A DNA stretch of 64,000 nt from contig CAVZJU010000007.1 in assembly GCA_963775695.1 (NCBI GenBank), forward strand, positions 372,001 through 436,000, in the 5' to 3' direction. Below are positions 10,192 to 20,197 of this stretch, piece by piece. How positions within the stretch are numbered: the first letter of the stretch is position 1; every line of letters begins with the position of its first letter. The notes beneath the pieces were generated by a model. That model saw only the letters and a list, made by a program, of their open reading frames with translations, was not told the origin of the DNA and did no database searches. Source of the stretch: DATBLE01 sp963775695. Its GTDB lineage: Bacteria > Actinomycetota > Thermoleophilia > Gaiellales > Gaiellaceae. The position numbers and the translations under genes are program-made.

Positions 10192-11130
10192 GTGGCGAAA
10201 GCACCGGTTCTCGCCCGCGGTTTCGAGCTTCCGCTCGAGCCGCGGCTGCCCCGCATCGGCTCCGTCGACGCGGTCGCCCTCGAAGGTCGGGCCGAAGCGC
10301 TCGCGAAGCGCTCGATCAAGAAGGAGGCGAAGCTCTTCGCCCTCGAGCTGGCGATCCGGATGACCGACCTGACCACGCTCGAAGGTGCGGACACGCCGGG
10401 CAAGGTGCACGCACTGGCGACGAAGGCGGTCCGGCCCGATCCGACCGACGAGTCGATTCCCTCCTGCGCGGCGCTCTGCGTCTACCCGAACCTCGTCCCG
10501 ACCGCAGTCGCCCGGCTGCGCGGCACCGACGTGAGGGTGGCGTCGGTCGCGACCGCGTTCCCGTCCGGCCAGTCTCCGCTCGACGTGAAGGTGCGCGAGA
10601 CCGAGGAGGTCGTCGAGCTGGGCGCCGACGAGGTCGACATGGTGATCGACCGGGGCGCGTTCCTCTCCGGCCGGTACGCCAAGGTCTACGACGAGATCGT
10701 CCAGGTGAAGCAGGCGTGCGGCGCGGCTCATCTGAAGGTCATCCTCGAGGTGGCCGAGCTCGGCACCTACGACAACGTGCGTCGCGCGTCGCTGCTGGCC
10801 ATGGCCGCAGGTGCCGACTTCATCAAGACGTCCACCGGCAAGCTCTCCGGCGCGGCGACGTTGCCGGTGACGCTCTGCATGCTCGAGGCGATCCGCGACG
10901 TCCACGAGGAGACGGGGCGGATGGTCGGGATGAAGCCGGCGGGCGGTATCCGCCAGGCGAAGCAGGCGGTGCAGTATCTCGTGCAGCTCTACGAGACCCT
11001 CGGCGCCGAGTGGCTGACGCCCGACCTGTACCGCATCGGTGCCTCGACGCTGCTCAACGACGTGTTGATGCAGATCCGCAAGGAGCGGACGGGCCGGTAC
11101 CAGAGCCCGGATTACTTCACCGTCGACTAG
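10192..11130 (+). CDS. deoC: Deoxyribose-phosphate aldolase
   Basis: This 312-residue class I aldolase splits 2-deoxyribose-5-phosphate into glyceraldehyde-3-phosphate and acetaldehyde. The TIM-barrel motifs are clear: VCVYPN-like SCAALCVYPNLV, EVDMVIDRGAFLSG, the Schiff-base lysine in ADFIKTSTGK, and GMKPAGGIR. It is longer than the ~220-residue bacterial core because of an N-terminal extension of about 60 residues, as in the long DeoC forms. The aldehyde dehydrogenase genes follow directly: the deoC stop shares a base with the GTG of the next gene. Oxidation of the released acetaldehyde is therefore a sensible joint function (inference). Confidence 0.94.
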   Translation: MAKAPVLARGFELPLEPRLPRIGSVDAVALEGRAEALAKRSIKKEAKLFALELAIRMTDLTTLEGADTPGKVHALATKAVRPDPTDESIPSCAALCVYPNLVPTAVARLRGTDVRVASVATAFPSGQSPLDVKVRETEEVVELGADEVDMVIDRGAFLSGRYAKVYDEIVQVKQACGAAHLKVILEVAELGTYDNVRRASLLAMAAGADFIKTSTGKLSGAATLPVTLCMLEAIRDVHEETGRMVGMKPAGGIRQAKQAVQYLVQLYETLGAEWLTPDLYRIGASTLLNDVLMQIRKERTGRYQSPDYFTVD

Positions 11131-12602
11131 TGGCCGAGCTCGAGAAGAAGAAGAAGCACGCGCTCGTCCCGTCCGGGTGGGACTACGCGCCCGCGCCCGA
11201 GTCGCGCGAGATCGTCCGGATCGACGAGCGGTACGGCCACTTCGTCGGCGGCGAGTGGCTGCAGCCCCGGGAGACGTACACGACGATCGCGCCGGCGACC
11301 GAGGAGCCGCTCGCCGAGGTCGGCCAGGCGACGCGGGAGGAGGTCCAGGGCGCGATCGCGACGGCGCGCCAGGCGTTCGAGAACGGTTGGTCGGCGTTGC
11401 CGGGATCTGAGCGGGCGAAGTACCTGTTCCGGATCGCGCGCATCCTTCAGGAGCGCTCGCGCGAGTTCGCGGTGCTCGAGTCGCTGAACGGAGGCAAGCC
11501 GATCAAGGAGTCGCGCGACGTCGACCTCCCCCTGGCTGCCGCCCACTTCTTCTACTACGCGGGCTGGGCCGACAAGCTCGAGTACGCGTTCCCGAACCGG
11601 CACCCTCGCCCGGTCGGGGTCGCGGGCCAGATCATCCCGTGGAACTTCCCGCTGCTGATGCTCGCCTGGAAGATCGCCCCGGCGCTGGCAGCTGGGAATA
11701 CGGTCGTGCTGAAACCCGCCGAGACGACGCCGCTGACCGCGCTCCTCTTCTGCGACGTCGTGCGGCAGGCGGAGCTGCCGCCCGGTGTCGTCAACATCGT
11801 CACCGGCGACGGGCGCACGGGCGCTGCAATCGTCGAGGGCGAGGTCGACAAGATCGCCTTCACCGGTTCGACCGAGGTCGGCAAGGCGATCCAGCGCGAG
11901 GTGGCGGGCACGGGGAAGCGGCTCACGCTCGAGCTCGGTGGCAAGGCGGCGAACATCGTCTTCGACGACTGCGCGCTCGACCAGGCGGTCGAGGGCATCG
12001 TCAACGGGATCTACTTCAACCAGGGCCACGTCTGCTGTGCGGGCTCGCGGCTGTTCGTGCAGGAGTCGATCCACGAGGACGTGGTCAAGAAGCTGAAGCG
12101 GCGGATGAAGACGCTGCGCGTCGGCGACCCGCTCGACAAGAACACCGACGTGGGCGCGATCAACTCGCGCGCGCAGCTGGAGAAGATCCGGCAGCTCGTC
12201 GCCGCGGGCGAGGAGGAGGGCGCGGAGATCTACCAGCCGCCTTGCAGGCTGCCCGAGAAGGGGTACTGGTTCGCGCCGACGGTGTTCACCAACGTGGCGC
12301 AGAGCTACCGGATCGCGCAGGAGGAGATCTTCGGGCCGGTGCTATCGGTGCTGACCTTCCGCACACCGGCGGAGGCGGTGGAGAAGGCGAACAACACGCC
12401 CTACGGATTGAGCGCTGGTATCTGGACGGAGAAGGGCTCGCGGATCCTCTGGATGGCCGAGCGGCTACGCGCCGGCGTGGTGTGGGCGAACACGTACAAC
12501 CGCTTCGACCCGGCATCGCCGTTCGGGGGCTACAAGGAGTCGGGGTTCGGGCGGGAGGGCGGCCGCCACGGGCTCGAGCCGTATCTGGAGTTCCAGTCGT
12601 GA
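11130..12602 (+). CDS. NAD(P)-dependent aldehyde dehydrogenase
   Basis: This 490-residue ALDH oxidises an aldehyde to its acid. Counting from GTG 11130 puts the general base at Glu268 (LELGGK) and the nucleophile at Cys302 (GHVCCAGSR), the textbook ALDH positions, which supports the chosen start. Asn of the PWNFP motif and the GSTEVGK cofactor loop are also present. The start codon overlaps the deoC stop by one base. The N-terminus carries a lysine run. The neighbours suggest that acetaldehyde from deoxyribose breakdown is a substrate (inference). Confidence 0.93.
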   Translation: MAELEKKKKHALVPSGWDYAPAPESREIVRIDERYGHFVGGEWLQPRETYTTIAPATEEPLAEVGQATREEVQGAIATARQAFENGWSALPGSERAKYLFRIARILQERSREFAVLESLNGGKPIKESRDVDLPLAAAHFFYYAGWADKLEYAFPNRHPRPVGVAGQIIPWNFPLLMLAWKIAPALAAGNTVVLKPAETTPLTALLFCDVVRQAELPPGVVNIVTGDGRTGAAIVEGEVDKIAFTGSTEVGKAIQREVAGTGKRLTLELGGKAANIVFDDCALDQAVEGIVNGIYFNQGHVCCAGSRLFVQESIHEDVVKKLKRRMKTLRVGDPLDKNTDVGAINSRAQLEKIRQLVAAGEEEGAEIYQPPCRLPEKGYWFAPTVFTNVAQSYRIAQEEIFGPVLSVLTFRTPAEAVEKANNTPYGLSAGIWTEKGSRILWMAERLRAGVVWANTYNRFDPASPFGGYKESGFGREGGRHGLEPYLEFQS

Positions 12603-12768
12603 GAAGCGCTGCTCACGTCTCGCGAAGGGTGTCACGCTTGCGTCTCGGCGGCGTGACTGACACCGCACACTTTTCTTCTTACGATCGCAGTGGGGAGGAG
12701 GCCGGGAACGCCTTGCGCCGCCGCCCGAACGAACAAGGCTGGAACGGGCATGAGGGGGAGGGGTGGCG

Positions 12769-13566
12769 ATGAGCCGCCTTCCGATCAAGAAGACGTACAA
12801 GCTCTACGTCGGCGGGGCGTTCCCGCGCTCCGAGTCCGGGCGCACGTACCTCGCCGAGGGCCAGAACGTCGCCCGCGCGTCCCGCAAGGATCTGCGCGAC
12901 GCCGTCAGGGCGGCCCGAGCCGCCCAGTCCGGCTGGGCGGGTGCCACCGCTTACAACCGCGGCCAGGTCGTCTACCGGATCGCCGAGATGCTGGAGGCAC
13001 GCCGCGCCGAGCTCGCACTGCTCTGCTCCGGCGAAGCCGAGGTCGACCGCTCGGTCGACCGCCTCGTCTGGTACGCGGGGTGGGCCGACAAGCTCGCGCA
13101 GGTAATCGGCGGGACGAACCCGGTCGCGGGCCCCTACTTCAACTTCACGATTCCCGAGCCAACCGGCGTGGTCGCGATCCTCGCGCCCGACGAGCCCGCG
13201 CTCGAAGGTCTCGTCTCGCGCCTCACCCCCGCGATCGTGGGCGGGAACGCGACCGTGGTCGTCTCCTCCGAGCCGCACCCGCTCGCAGCGGTCGAGCTGG
13301 GCGAGGTGCTCGCGACCGCCGATCTCCCCGGCGGCGTCGTCAACATCCTCACCGGCCACCGCGACGAGCTCGCGCCGTGGCTCGCCGGGCACATGGACGT
13401 GAACGCGATCGACATCACCGGCGCGGACGGTCTCGCCCCGGAGCTGGAGAAGCTCGCCGCCGAGAACGTGAAGCGCGTCGTCCGCGCCGAGCCAACCGCG
13501 CAGAGCCCCTGGGAGATCGCAGCCTTCCTCGAGCTGAAGACCGTCTGGCACCCGATCGGCACCTAG
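12769..13566 (+). CDS. Half-length aldehyde-dehydrogenase-like protein
   Basis: This 265-residue protein covers only the NAD-binding half of the ALDH fold. Recognisable parts are YVGGAFPRSESGR, the WYAGWADK stretch shared with the full-length neighbour, PTGVVAILAPDEP and GGVVNILTG. It ends where the catalytic domain should begin, so the Glu268 and Cys302 equivalents are missing. The reading frame is clean and a purine-rich ribosome site (12754-12763) precedes ATG 12769, so this looks like a kept short form rather than decay. It may form a mixed complex with the upstream ALDH (inference). Confidence 0.8.
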   Translation: MSRLPIKKTYKLYVGGAFPRSESGRTYLAEGQNVARASRKDLRDAVRAARAAQSGWAGATAYNRGQVVYRIAEMLEARRAELALLCSGEAEVDRSVDRLVWYAGWADKLAQVIGGTNPVAGPYFNFTIPEPTGVVAILAPDEPALEGLVSRLTPAIVGGNATVVVSSEPHPLAAVELGEVLATADLPGGVVNILTGHRDELAPWLAGHMDVNAIDITGADGLAPELEKLAAENVKRVVRAEPTAQSPWEIAAFLELKTVWHPIGT

Positions 13567-13581
13567 AATGCCCGCCTTTGC

Positions 13582-13610
13582 GTCGGTGCCGGGCTCTGCC
13601 CGGCACCGAC
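13582..13610. terminator. Perfect 13-bp hairpin after the ALDH operon
   Basis: GTCGGTGCCGGGC, loop TCT, GCCCGGCACCGAC: a perfect 13-bp inverted repeat 16 bases after the stop codon of the short ALDH gene. It is the natural end of the deoC operon, although no T-run follows. Confidence 0.65.
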
Positions 13611-13642
13611 TGCTGACTACAGTCCAGTAGCATCACGCGTCA

Positions 13643-14233
13643 GTGACCGGCGGCCGCCGCCTCAGCCAGGCGATCTCCGAGGGAGACGGAATCTCGATCA
13701 TCGCGCTCGTCGCCGACTCGAACACGGCTCGAGCGGCCGAGGCGCAGGGGGCCGAAGGACTCGCCGTCAAGACGCCCGCCGCCGACGTGCGCGACGCCAC
13801 CGGCCTGCCGATCCTGTTCCGCGTCGACGCCTCGCCCGAGGCCGCGAGCGAGGCCGGCGCCGATGCGTGCCTGATCGTGGTCGAGGATCACGACGACGAG
13901 GAGCACCTCGAGGAGCTCCAGCGCCGGGCACATGGCCTCGGGCTGGAGATCGTCGTGGACGTCCACGACGAGGAGTCCCTTGCCGACTCGCTCGAGCGGA
14001 TCGACCCCGAGATCTTCCTGCTCTCGCCGCGGGAGGCCGACGACGACGAGCCTCACGTCGAGCGAATCCTCGACCTGCTACCCGACGTGCCGGCCGGCAA
14101 GCTCGCGATCGCCGATCTACCGACCACCACGCGCGAGGAGGTGCTCGCGCTCGAACGGGCCGGGATCGACGCCGTCCTCATCGGCTCGGCCGAGGTCGCC
14201 CCCCTCGTCGGTGGCGCGCCGCCTCCAGTCTAG
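13643..14233 (+). CDS. TrpC-like TIM-barrel protein lacking catalytic residues
   Basis: This 196-residue protein resembles the later part of indole-3-glycerol-phosphate synthase: EIVVDVHDEESLADSLER matches the LVEVHDE-strand region, and ERAGIDAVLIGSAEV matches the final phosphate-binding strand. The expected catalytic pieces are not seen. The KRxSPS lysine motif is absent, the glutamate of the VEVHDE strand is Asp, and the ESGI loop reads ADLPT. It is also about 60 residues shorter than TrpC. No other trp genes are nearby, so a direct role in tryptophan synthesis is unlikely. Start is GTG 13643 without a clear ribosome site. Confidence 0.55.
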   Translation: MTGGRRLSQAISEGDGISIIALVADSNTARAAEAQGAEGLAVKTPAADVRDATGLPILFRVDASPEAASEAGADACLIVVEDHDDEEHLEELQRRAHGLGLEIVVDVHDEESLADSLERIDPEIFLLSPREADDDEPHVERILDLLPDVPAGKLAIADLPTTTREEVLALERAGIDAVLIGSAEVAPLVGGAPPPV

Positions 14234-14291
14234 GACGTTGGGGGAAGCCGAGAGCGCGGTCACGCCGCCGCGCGCACCACGCAGACCCAGG

Positions 14292-15671
14292 GTGGTGCGG
14301 ATACGCGTTCGAAGAACGCTTCCGTTCATTGGCGCGATCCTGGCGCTCGCGGCGGCCCTGCGGCTGATCGGGATCGAGTACGGCCTGCCGTTCGGCAACC
14401 TGCTCGACCCCGACGAGCAGAACATCGTCCCGCGGGCGTGGAAGATCGTCCACGGCGGTGGGCTCGACCCGCACTGGTTCGACTACCCCTCGCTGCTGCT
14501 CTACGTCCTCGCCCCCTTCCAGGCCTGGCAGGACGGCCCGTCGTACCTGGCCGCCCGCGTCGTGATCGCGACCTTCGGCGTCGGCGGCGTCGCGGCCGCC
14601 TGGTGGCTGGGGCGGGTCGCCTACGGGGCGACCGCCGGCCTCGTCGCGTCTGCCGTCGTCGCGGTCGAGACGATCGGCGTCGCGTACTCCCACACCGCGG
14701 TCACCGACGTGCCGATGACAGCGCTGATCACGGTGTCGCTCGCGCTCGCCGTCACCGGAAGACTCGAGTGGGCGGGCGTCGCCGCCGGCCTGGCAGCGAG
14801 CGCGAAGTATCCCGGCGTCTTCCTGCTCGTGCCGCTGGTCGTGGCCGCCTGGGGACGGTGGCGGCGGCTGGCGATCGCCGTCGGACTCGCGGTCCTCGCC
14901 TTCCTCGCCACCAGCCCGTTCGTCCTCGTCCACCCGCATCAGGCGTGGAGCGACGCTTCCCGGGTGCAGCGGCTCGCCCGCGACGGCTGGCTCGGCTTCG
15001 AGCACGACTCGTGGGCGCTCTTCTCGTTCAGCGGGAAGCTGTGGGCAGGGCTCGGTCCGGTGCTGGTGATCGCCCTCGCCGGCCTGGTCCTCGCGCTCCG
15101 GCGGCACACGCGCACCGACCTGATCCTCGCCGCCTTCGTGCTGGTCTACCTCGCCGACCTGCTGACGATCCGCGCTCACTTCGACCGGTACGTGCTCCCG
15201 CTCGTCCCGCCCCTGGCCGTGCTCGCGGGGCGGTTCCGGGCGCTGGCGCCGGTGACGCTCGGCCTCGCGATCGTCCCGCTGGTCTGGGCGATCGCCGACG
15301 ACGTGCGGCTGACCCGCACCGACACGCGTGCGGTCGCACACGGCTGGATCGTCCGGCACGTGCCACGCGGCGCCGCGGTCGCGGCCGAGTCGTCGACCCC
15401 GGCGCTCGACGGATATCGCGTCGTCGGGCTGGCGCTGCCGGGCCCCGGGCGGCCGTTCGATCCCGACCGCGACATCGGCCGGCTGCGCGCCGAGGGTGTC
15501 CGCTACGTCGTCGTCACAGGCGCCGTCGCCGACCGTGTCGTCGCCGCGCGTGACCGCTACCCGCGCGAGGTGCGCTTCTACGACCAGCTGCGGATGCAGG
15601 GAAAACGCGTCTACCATGTTCGGGCCGGGCACGGGCTGACCGGGCCCTGGGTGTCCGTCTACCGCCTGTGA
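14292..15671 (+). CDS. Polytopic membrane glycosyltransferase (PMT/ArnT-like)
   Basis: This ~459-residue protein has about ten hydrophobic segments. The loop after the first segment has the acidic motif LLDPDEQN, followed by an extracytoplasmic HWFDYPSLLLY stretch, typical of GT-C glycosyltransferases that use polyprenyl-phosphate sugars. A lysine/glycine-rich ASAKYPGVFLL motif, common in this family, follows near the middle. The sugar and acceptor cannot be told. The start is taken as GTG 14292 just before the basic stretch VRRTLPFIG; TTG 14238, five bases after the previous stop, is possible. The stop overlaps the GTG of the lipoprotein gene. Confidence 0.78.
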   Translation: MVRIRVRRTLPFIGAILALAAALRLIGIEYGLPFGNLLDPDEQNIVPRAWKIVHGGGLDPHWFDYPSLLLYVLAPFQAWQDGPSYLAARVVIATFGVGGVAAAWWLGRVAYGATAGLVASAVVAVETIGVAYSHTAVTDVPMTALITVSLALAVTGRLEWAGVAAGLAASAKYPGVFLLVPLVVAAWGRWRRLAIAVGLAVLAFLATSPFVLVHPHQAWSDASRVQRLARDGWLGFEHDSWALFSFSGKLWAGLGPVLVIALAGLVLALRRHTRTDLILAAFVLVYLADLLTIRAHFDRYVLPLVPPLAVLAGRFRALAPVTLGLAIVPLVWAIADDVRLTRTDTRAVAHGWIVRHVPRGAAVAAESSTPALDGYRVVGLALPGPGRPFDPDRDIGRLRAEGVRYVVVTGAVADRVVAARDRYPREVRFYDQLRMQGKRVYHVRAGHGLTGPWVSVYRL

Positions 15672-16291
15672 GAACGACGCCGCTTCTCCTCCTGCTCGCC
15701 GTCTCGGCGCTCGCCGGCTGCGGCGCTACCGATGCGTCCCACCTGTCGAAGGGCGAGGCGGCTGCGACCACGGCGAAGTCGTGCCCGGCTGCGTGGCAGA
15801 GGAGCTGGCAGAAGCTGGCCAACCGAATCGACGCGCCCGTGTACTGCCCGGGCTGGCTGCCCGACCCGCTGACCGGACAGATCGGCGGCCGCTGGAACAA
15901 CATCGACTCGGTGGGGAAGGACCGCAGCTACCTGATCGGTTTCGTCTGGCAGGAGATCGGCCAGGAGATCCACATCAACCTCCGCGGCTACCCGGGGGTG
16001 ACGAAGATCCCGATCTGCCGCTCGGTCGAGCTCGTCGGCGGCAAGCAGCACACGACGAAGGTGCCGTGCTTCGACGACTCGCACGGCCATAAGACGATCG
16101 CCGGCTTCCGCGTCACCGAGTACACGGTCAACCAGGACGCCGACCAGTGGCACGTGCTCTACGCCTGGCGGCACGACGGGTCGCTGTACACGCTCAGCCA
16201 GCACGTTGCGCCGCCGCTGACGTTTCCGATGGTCGTGCGCAACCTGAACCGCGAGCTCGCCTCGCTCGTTCTGGTCGAGCCCCAGCAGTAG
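15668..16291 (+). CDS. Putative secreted lipoprotein
   Basis: This 207-residue protein begins with a short signal peptide ending in a lipobox (SALAGC, Cys at residue 18), so it should be lipid-anchored outside the membrane. The mature part has several cysteines, a PGWLPDPL stretch and a WHVLYAWRHDGSLY stretch, but no family is recognised. The GTG start overlaps the stop of the membrane glycosyltransferase (GTGA), and the Tat-exported protein follows 6 bases after its stop. The three genes therefore look like one cell-surface operon. Confidence 0.7.
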   Translation: MRTTPLLLLLAVSALAGCGATDASHLSKGEAAATTAKSCPAAWQRSWQKLANRIDAPVYCPGWLPDPLTGQIGGRWNNIDSVGKDRSYLIGFVWQEIGQEIHINLRGYPGVTKIPICRSVELVGGKQHTTKVPCFDDSHGHKTIAGFRVTEYTVNQDADQWHVLYAWRHDGSLYTLSQHVAPPLTFPMVVRNLNRELASLVLVEPQQ

Positions 16292-16297
16292 CCGGCG

Positions 16298-17704
16298 ATG
16301 CGCCTGACGCGACGGAAGCTGCTCCTCGCCGGCGGCGCCGGTGCAGTTCTCGCCGCAGGCGGTGTCTACGAGCTGGTCGACCAGCTGACCGGCGCTCCTT
16401 CCCGACCGGCAGCGAGCGGCCTGCCGCCGGAGCAGCACGTTCTCCGCGACGTTCGGCTCGTCGAGGACAACGGGGTCGAGGTGGTCGTCCCGCCGCTCCA
16501 CCATCAGCTCGTGACCGCGAAGCTCGCGGTCGCGGAGCGGCGGGGCGCGCTCGCCGAGGCCCGGTCGGAGCTCGAACACGCGCTGCAGGAGTTGGAGGCG
16601 CAGTTCGTGCCCAGCGCCGTCGGGCTCGGCGTCACTGTGGCTTGGGGCCTGCCGTACTTCCGCTCCTACCTCCCGAAGCTGGCCGACCGCCACCTGCCCC
16701 TCGACCGACGCGCGACGAAGACGGCGAGCAAGCCGGTCCGCGTCCTGCTCGACTCGCGGCGCTTCCCGAGCGACCCGCCCGAGCTGATCTTCGAGGTCAA
16801 CGACGTCGCGGTGCTCCTGCGCAGCGACCACCTGGACCACATCGCCGCGGCCTCGAAGGCGCTCTTCCAGGACCTCGACCTCTTCCGGGTGACGAGCATC
16901 CGCAAGGGCTTCGCGGGCGGCGGATTCGACGGCGGCCGGAGCCTCCCGAAGCGGATGGCGGTCGCGGCCCAGGTGCCCGGCTCGTACCTGATCCCCGACG
17001 AGGCCGAGCTGTTCCTCGGGTTCACGTCGACCCAGAGGGCCGGCCTCGGACCCGAGAAGATCGCCAACATCGAGGAGCTGGGTTTCAGTCCGGGCGGCTA
17101 CTTCGTCGAGGGGACGCACCTCGCCGTGTCGCACATCAGCGAGGACCTCGAGGCGTGGTACGTCAACTTCCCGCACGAGGAGCGGGTCTCGACCGTCTTC
17201 CGGCCGGGGCTGAAGGTCTCCGAGGACGTGCTCACCGTCCCCCAGGGCCTGGACGACGTCTCGAGCGAAGCGAAGGTGAAGCGCGACTTCGTCGCCTCGA
17301 AGCAGATCGGGCACGCGGCGTCGTTGCAGACCGTGTCGCGGCTGGCGTCGACCGCGGTCGGCGCCAGCGGCGCCGTGTATGGGCCCGGCACGGCGATCCC
17401 GCACCGAGCCGACTTCAACACGCTCGACAACCCCTTCGCATGGAGCGCCGACCCCGAGCGCGACGGGATGTCGGACAGCCCGGCGGCAGGCGTCCACTTC
17501 GTCGTCTTCAATCCCTCCAGCGACGACTTCAACCGCGGCCGCCTCGCGATGGACGGAGTGCTCCCGGACGGGACGAAGCTGCCATTCGCCCCGCGTGACC
17601 GCGGCCAGGGCTTCAACTCGATCCTGCGCACGACCCACCGGCAGAACTTCCTCGTCCCCCCACGGCGGCACCGGTCGTTCCCGCTGGTCGAGCTCTTGTC
17701 CTGA
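16298..17704 (+). CDS. Tat-exported protein, DyP-peroxidase-like
   Basis: This 468-residue protein has a twin-arginine signal (TRRKLLLAGG, followed by a hydrophobic Gly/Ala stretch). The body shows features of an uncharacterised relative of Dyp-type peroxidases: a GGGFDGG stretch near residue 210 and the C-terminal FVVFNPSSDDFNR and GFNSILRTTHRQNF segments. A heme-ligand histidine cannot be assigned with confidence, so peroxidase activity is not claimed. Export fits the preceding lipoprotein and membrane glycosyltransferase genes. Confidence 0.55.
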   Translation: MRLTRRKLLLAGGAGAVLAAGGVYELVDQLTGAPSRPAASGLPPEQHVLRDVRLVEDNGVEVVVPPLHHQLVTAKLAVAERRGALAEARSELEHALQELEAQFVPSAVGLGVTVAWGLPYFRSYLPKLADRHLPLDRRATKTASKPVRVLLDSRRFPSDPPELIFEVNDVAVLLRSDHLDHIAAASKALFQDLDLFRVTSIRKGFAGGGFDGGRSLPKRMAVAAQVPGSYLIPDEAELFLGFTSTQRAGLGPEKIANIEELGFSPGGYFVEGTHLAVSHISEDLEAWYVNFPHEERVSTVFRPGLKVSEDVLTVPQGLDDVSSEAKVKRDFVASKQIGHAASLQTVSRLASTAVGASGAVYGPGTAIPHRADFNTLDNPFAWSADPERDGMSDSPAAGVHFVVFNPSSDDFNRGRLAMDGVLPDGTKLPFAPRDRGQGFNSILRTTHRQNFLVPPRRHRSFPLVELLS

Positions 17705-17785
17705 CCCTGTGGACGAACTGTTCCAGTTTTGTTCCAGCTCCGGTCTCAGAGACTGGGTTGCAAACGCCACGAGCTCGGACACGGC

Positions 17786-18238
17786 GTGATCCGACAGGCG
17801 CAGCCCGAGGATGCGGCGGCGGTGGTACGGATCTTCCGCGAGTCGCGGGCCGAGGCGATGCCCTGGCTTCCGGTGCTGCATACGGCCGAGGAGGACGAGG
17901 CCTGGTACCGCGGCCGGCTGGCGGGCGAAGCCTGGGTGTACGAGCTCGACGAGCGCGTCGTCGGGTTCGCGCTCGTCCGCGAGCACGACCTCGACGCACT
18001 CTATGTAGCGCCCGAGGCACAGCGAGGCGGCGTCGGGTCGGCGCTGTTCCGGCAGGCACAGGAGGCGCGCCCTGACGGCTTCGGCTGGTGGGTCTTCCGC
18101 GACAACGTGCGCGCCCGCCGCTTCTACGAGTCCCTCGGCGGACGGTTTCTCTACGAGACCGACGGGACCGGGAACGAGGAGAAGACGCCTGACGTCCGCT
18201 ACGAGTGGCGGCCTACCCCCGCAGGAGAGGGAGGGTGA
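17786..18238 (+). CDS. GNAT-family N-acetyltransferase
   Basis: This ~150-residue acetyl-CoA-dependent acetyltransferase has the GNAT core: a β4 strand (ALYVAPEAQRGGVGSALF) with the Q/R-x-x-G-x-G/A acetyl-CoA loop and the later NVRARRFYESLGGR motif. The substrate is unknown. GTG 17786 is chosen because homology starts at IRQAQPEDA; the open frame extends upstream without family residues. Its last 26 bases overlap the convergent DDAH-like gene on the other strand. Confidence 0.83.
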   Translation: MIRQAQPEDAAAVVRIFRESRAEAMPWLPVLHTAEEDEAWYRGRLAGEAWVYELDERVVGFALVREHDLDALYVAPEAQRGGVGSALFRQAQEARPDGFGWWVFRDNVRARRFYESLGGRFLYETDGTGNEEKTPDVRYEWRPTPAGEGG

Positions 18239-19026
18239 GACACGTGGGGCCGCCGTCGCCCTTGCTCAGCTCGGCCGCGCGGTAGACGAGCGTCTCGACG
18301 CCGGCCGCCTCGAGCCGCCGGCGGGTTCCGACGTTGTGCTCCGGCAGGAGGGCGACGCGCGGCTGGAGGGCGAGCGCGTTCGGCCCCAGCGTCGAGTATT
18401 CGTCCTGATCCGTCTCGACCAGCTCGATTCCCCGATCCGAGAGCTCTCGCACGAGCGCAACGGGCAGCAGCGGCAGGTGGACGACGCCGAGGTCGTCTGC
18501 GAGGGGGCTGATCAGCGAGAGCAGGTGGAGGCATTCGGCGGGGCCGTGGAAGTGGGGAAGATCGAAGTCGTAGACCTCGACTCCGAGCAGGCCCGTGGCC
18601 GCCGCGATTCCGAGCCCATCGGAGCGATACCCGCGCCCGGCGCATAGAGTCGTCGTGTCCAGCCAGAAGAAGTCGCCGCCCTCGGCGATCTCGGGCTCGG
18701 TGAGCGCGCCGACGATCGGCACGCCGGCGCGTTCGAGGTGTGGGGCGATCAGATCGGGCTCCTGCCGCCGGAGCTCTTTCCCGGGCCTCGCGAGCACCGC
18801 GCCCGCGTCGCCGACGATCGCGGCGTCGTAGGTGTAGATCGCGTCGAGCCCGGCCGGCTCTGCGACGATGACCTCGGCTCCCGCCTCCTCCAGCAGGAGG
18901 CAGAGCGTCTCGTGCTCGCCGGCGAGCACGGCGGGATCCGGCTCGGCGCGCCAGCCGAGCGCGCGCCACTCGGAACAATCGGCCGGCGGCCGGCGGACCA
19001 GCACTCGCCGGAGCCGCGCTGTCGAG

Positions 19027-19034
<8 letters not shown>
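18213..19034 (-). CDS. Amidinotransferase-fold hydrolase (DDAH-like)
   Basis: This 273-residue protein has the penta-propeller fold of dimethylarginine dimethylaminohydrolase. The catalytic set is visible: Asp in the YTYDAA loop, the EGGDFFWLD strand, the His of the HFHGPAECLHLL region, and the C-terminal nucleophile Cys in GDGGPTCLTLPL. It should hydrolyse a methylated arginine or similar guanidino compound. The TTG start at 19034 overlaps the last 8 bases of the phosphofructokinase gene, so the two are co-transcribed. That pairing has no obvious metabolic logic. Confidence 0.85.
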
Positions 19035-20070
<1,036 letters not shown>

Positions 20071-20197
20071 GGACGACTGAGTCTATGTGTGCTGCGGAGG
20101 CATTCGTGATGAGGTCGATCGCTCTGCAGGACGATTCACTCGAGCGAGAAAGCTCCCCAAGCGACCACTTCGTACTCATCACCGTCAGCAAGGTGAT

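Noticed and set aside
13582..13610. Riboswitch before the TrpC-like gene
   Set aside because: It is a simple perfect hairpin with a 3-nt loop; no conserved aptamer elements are visible.
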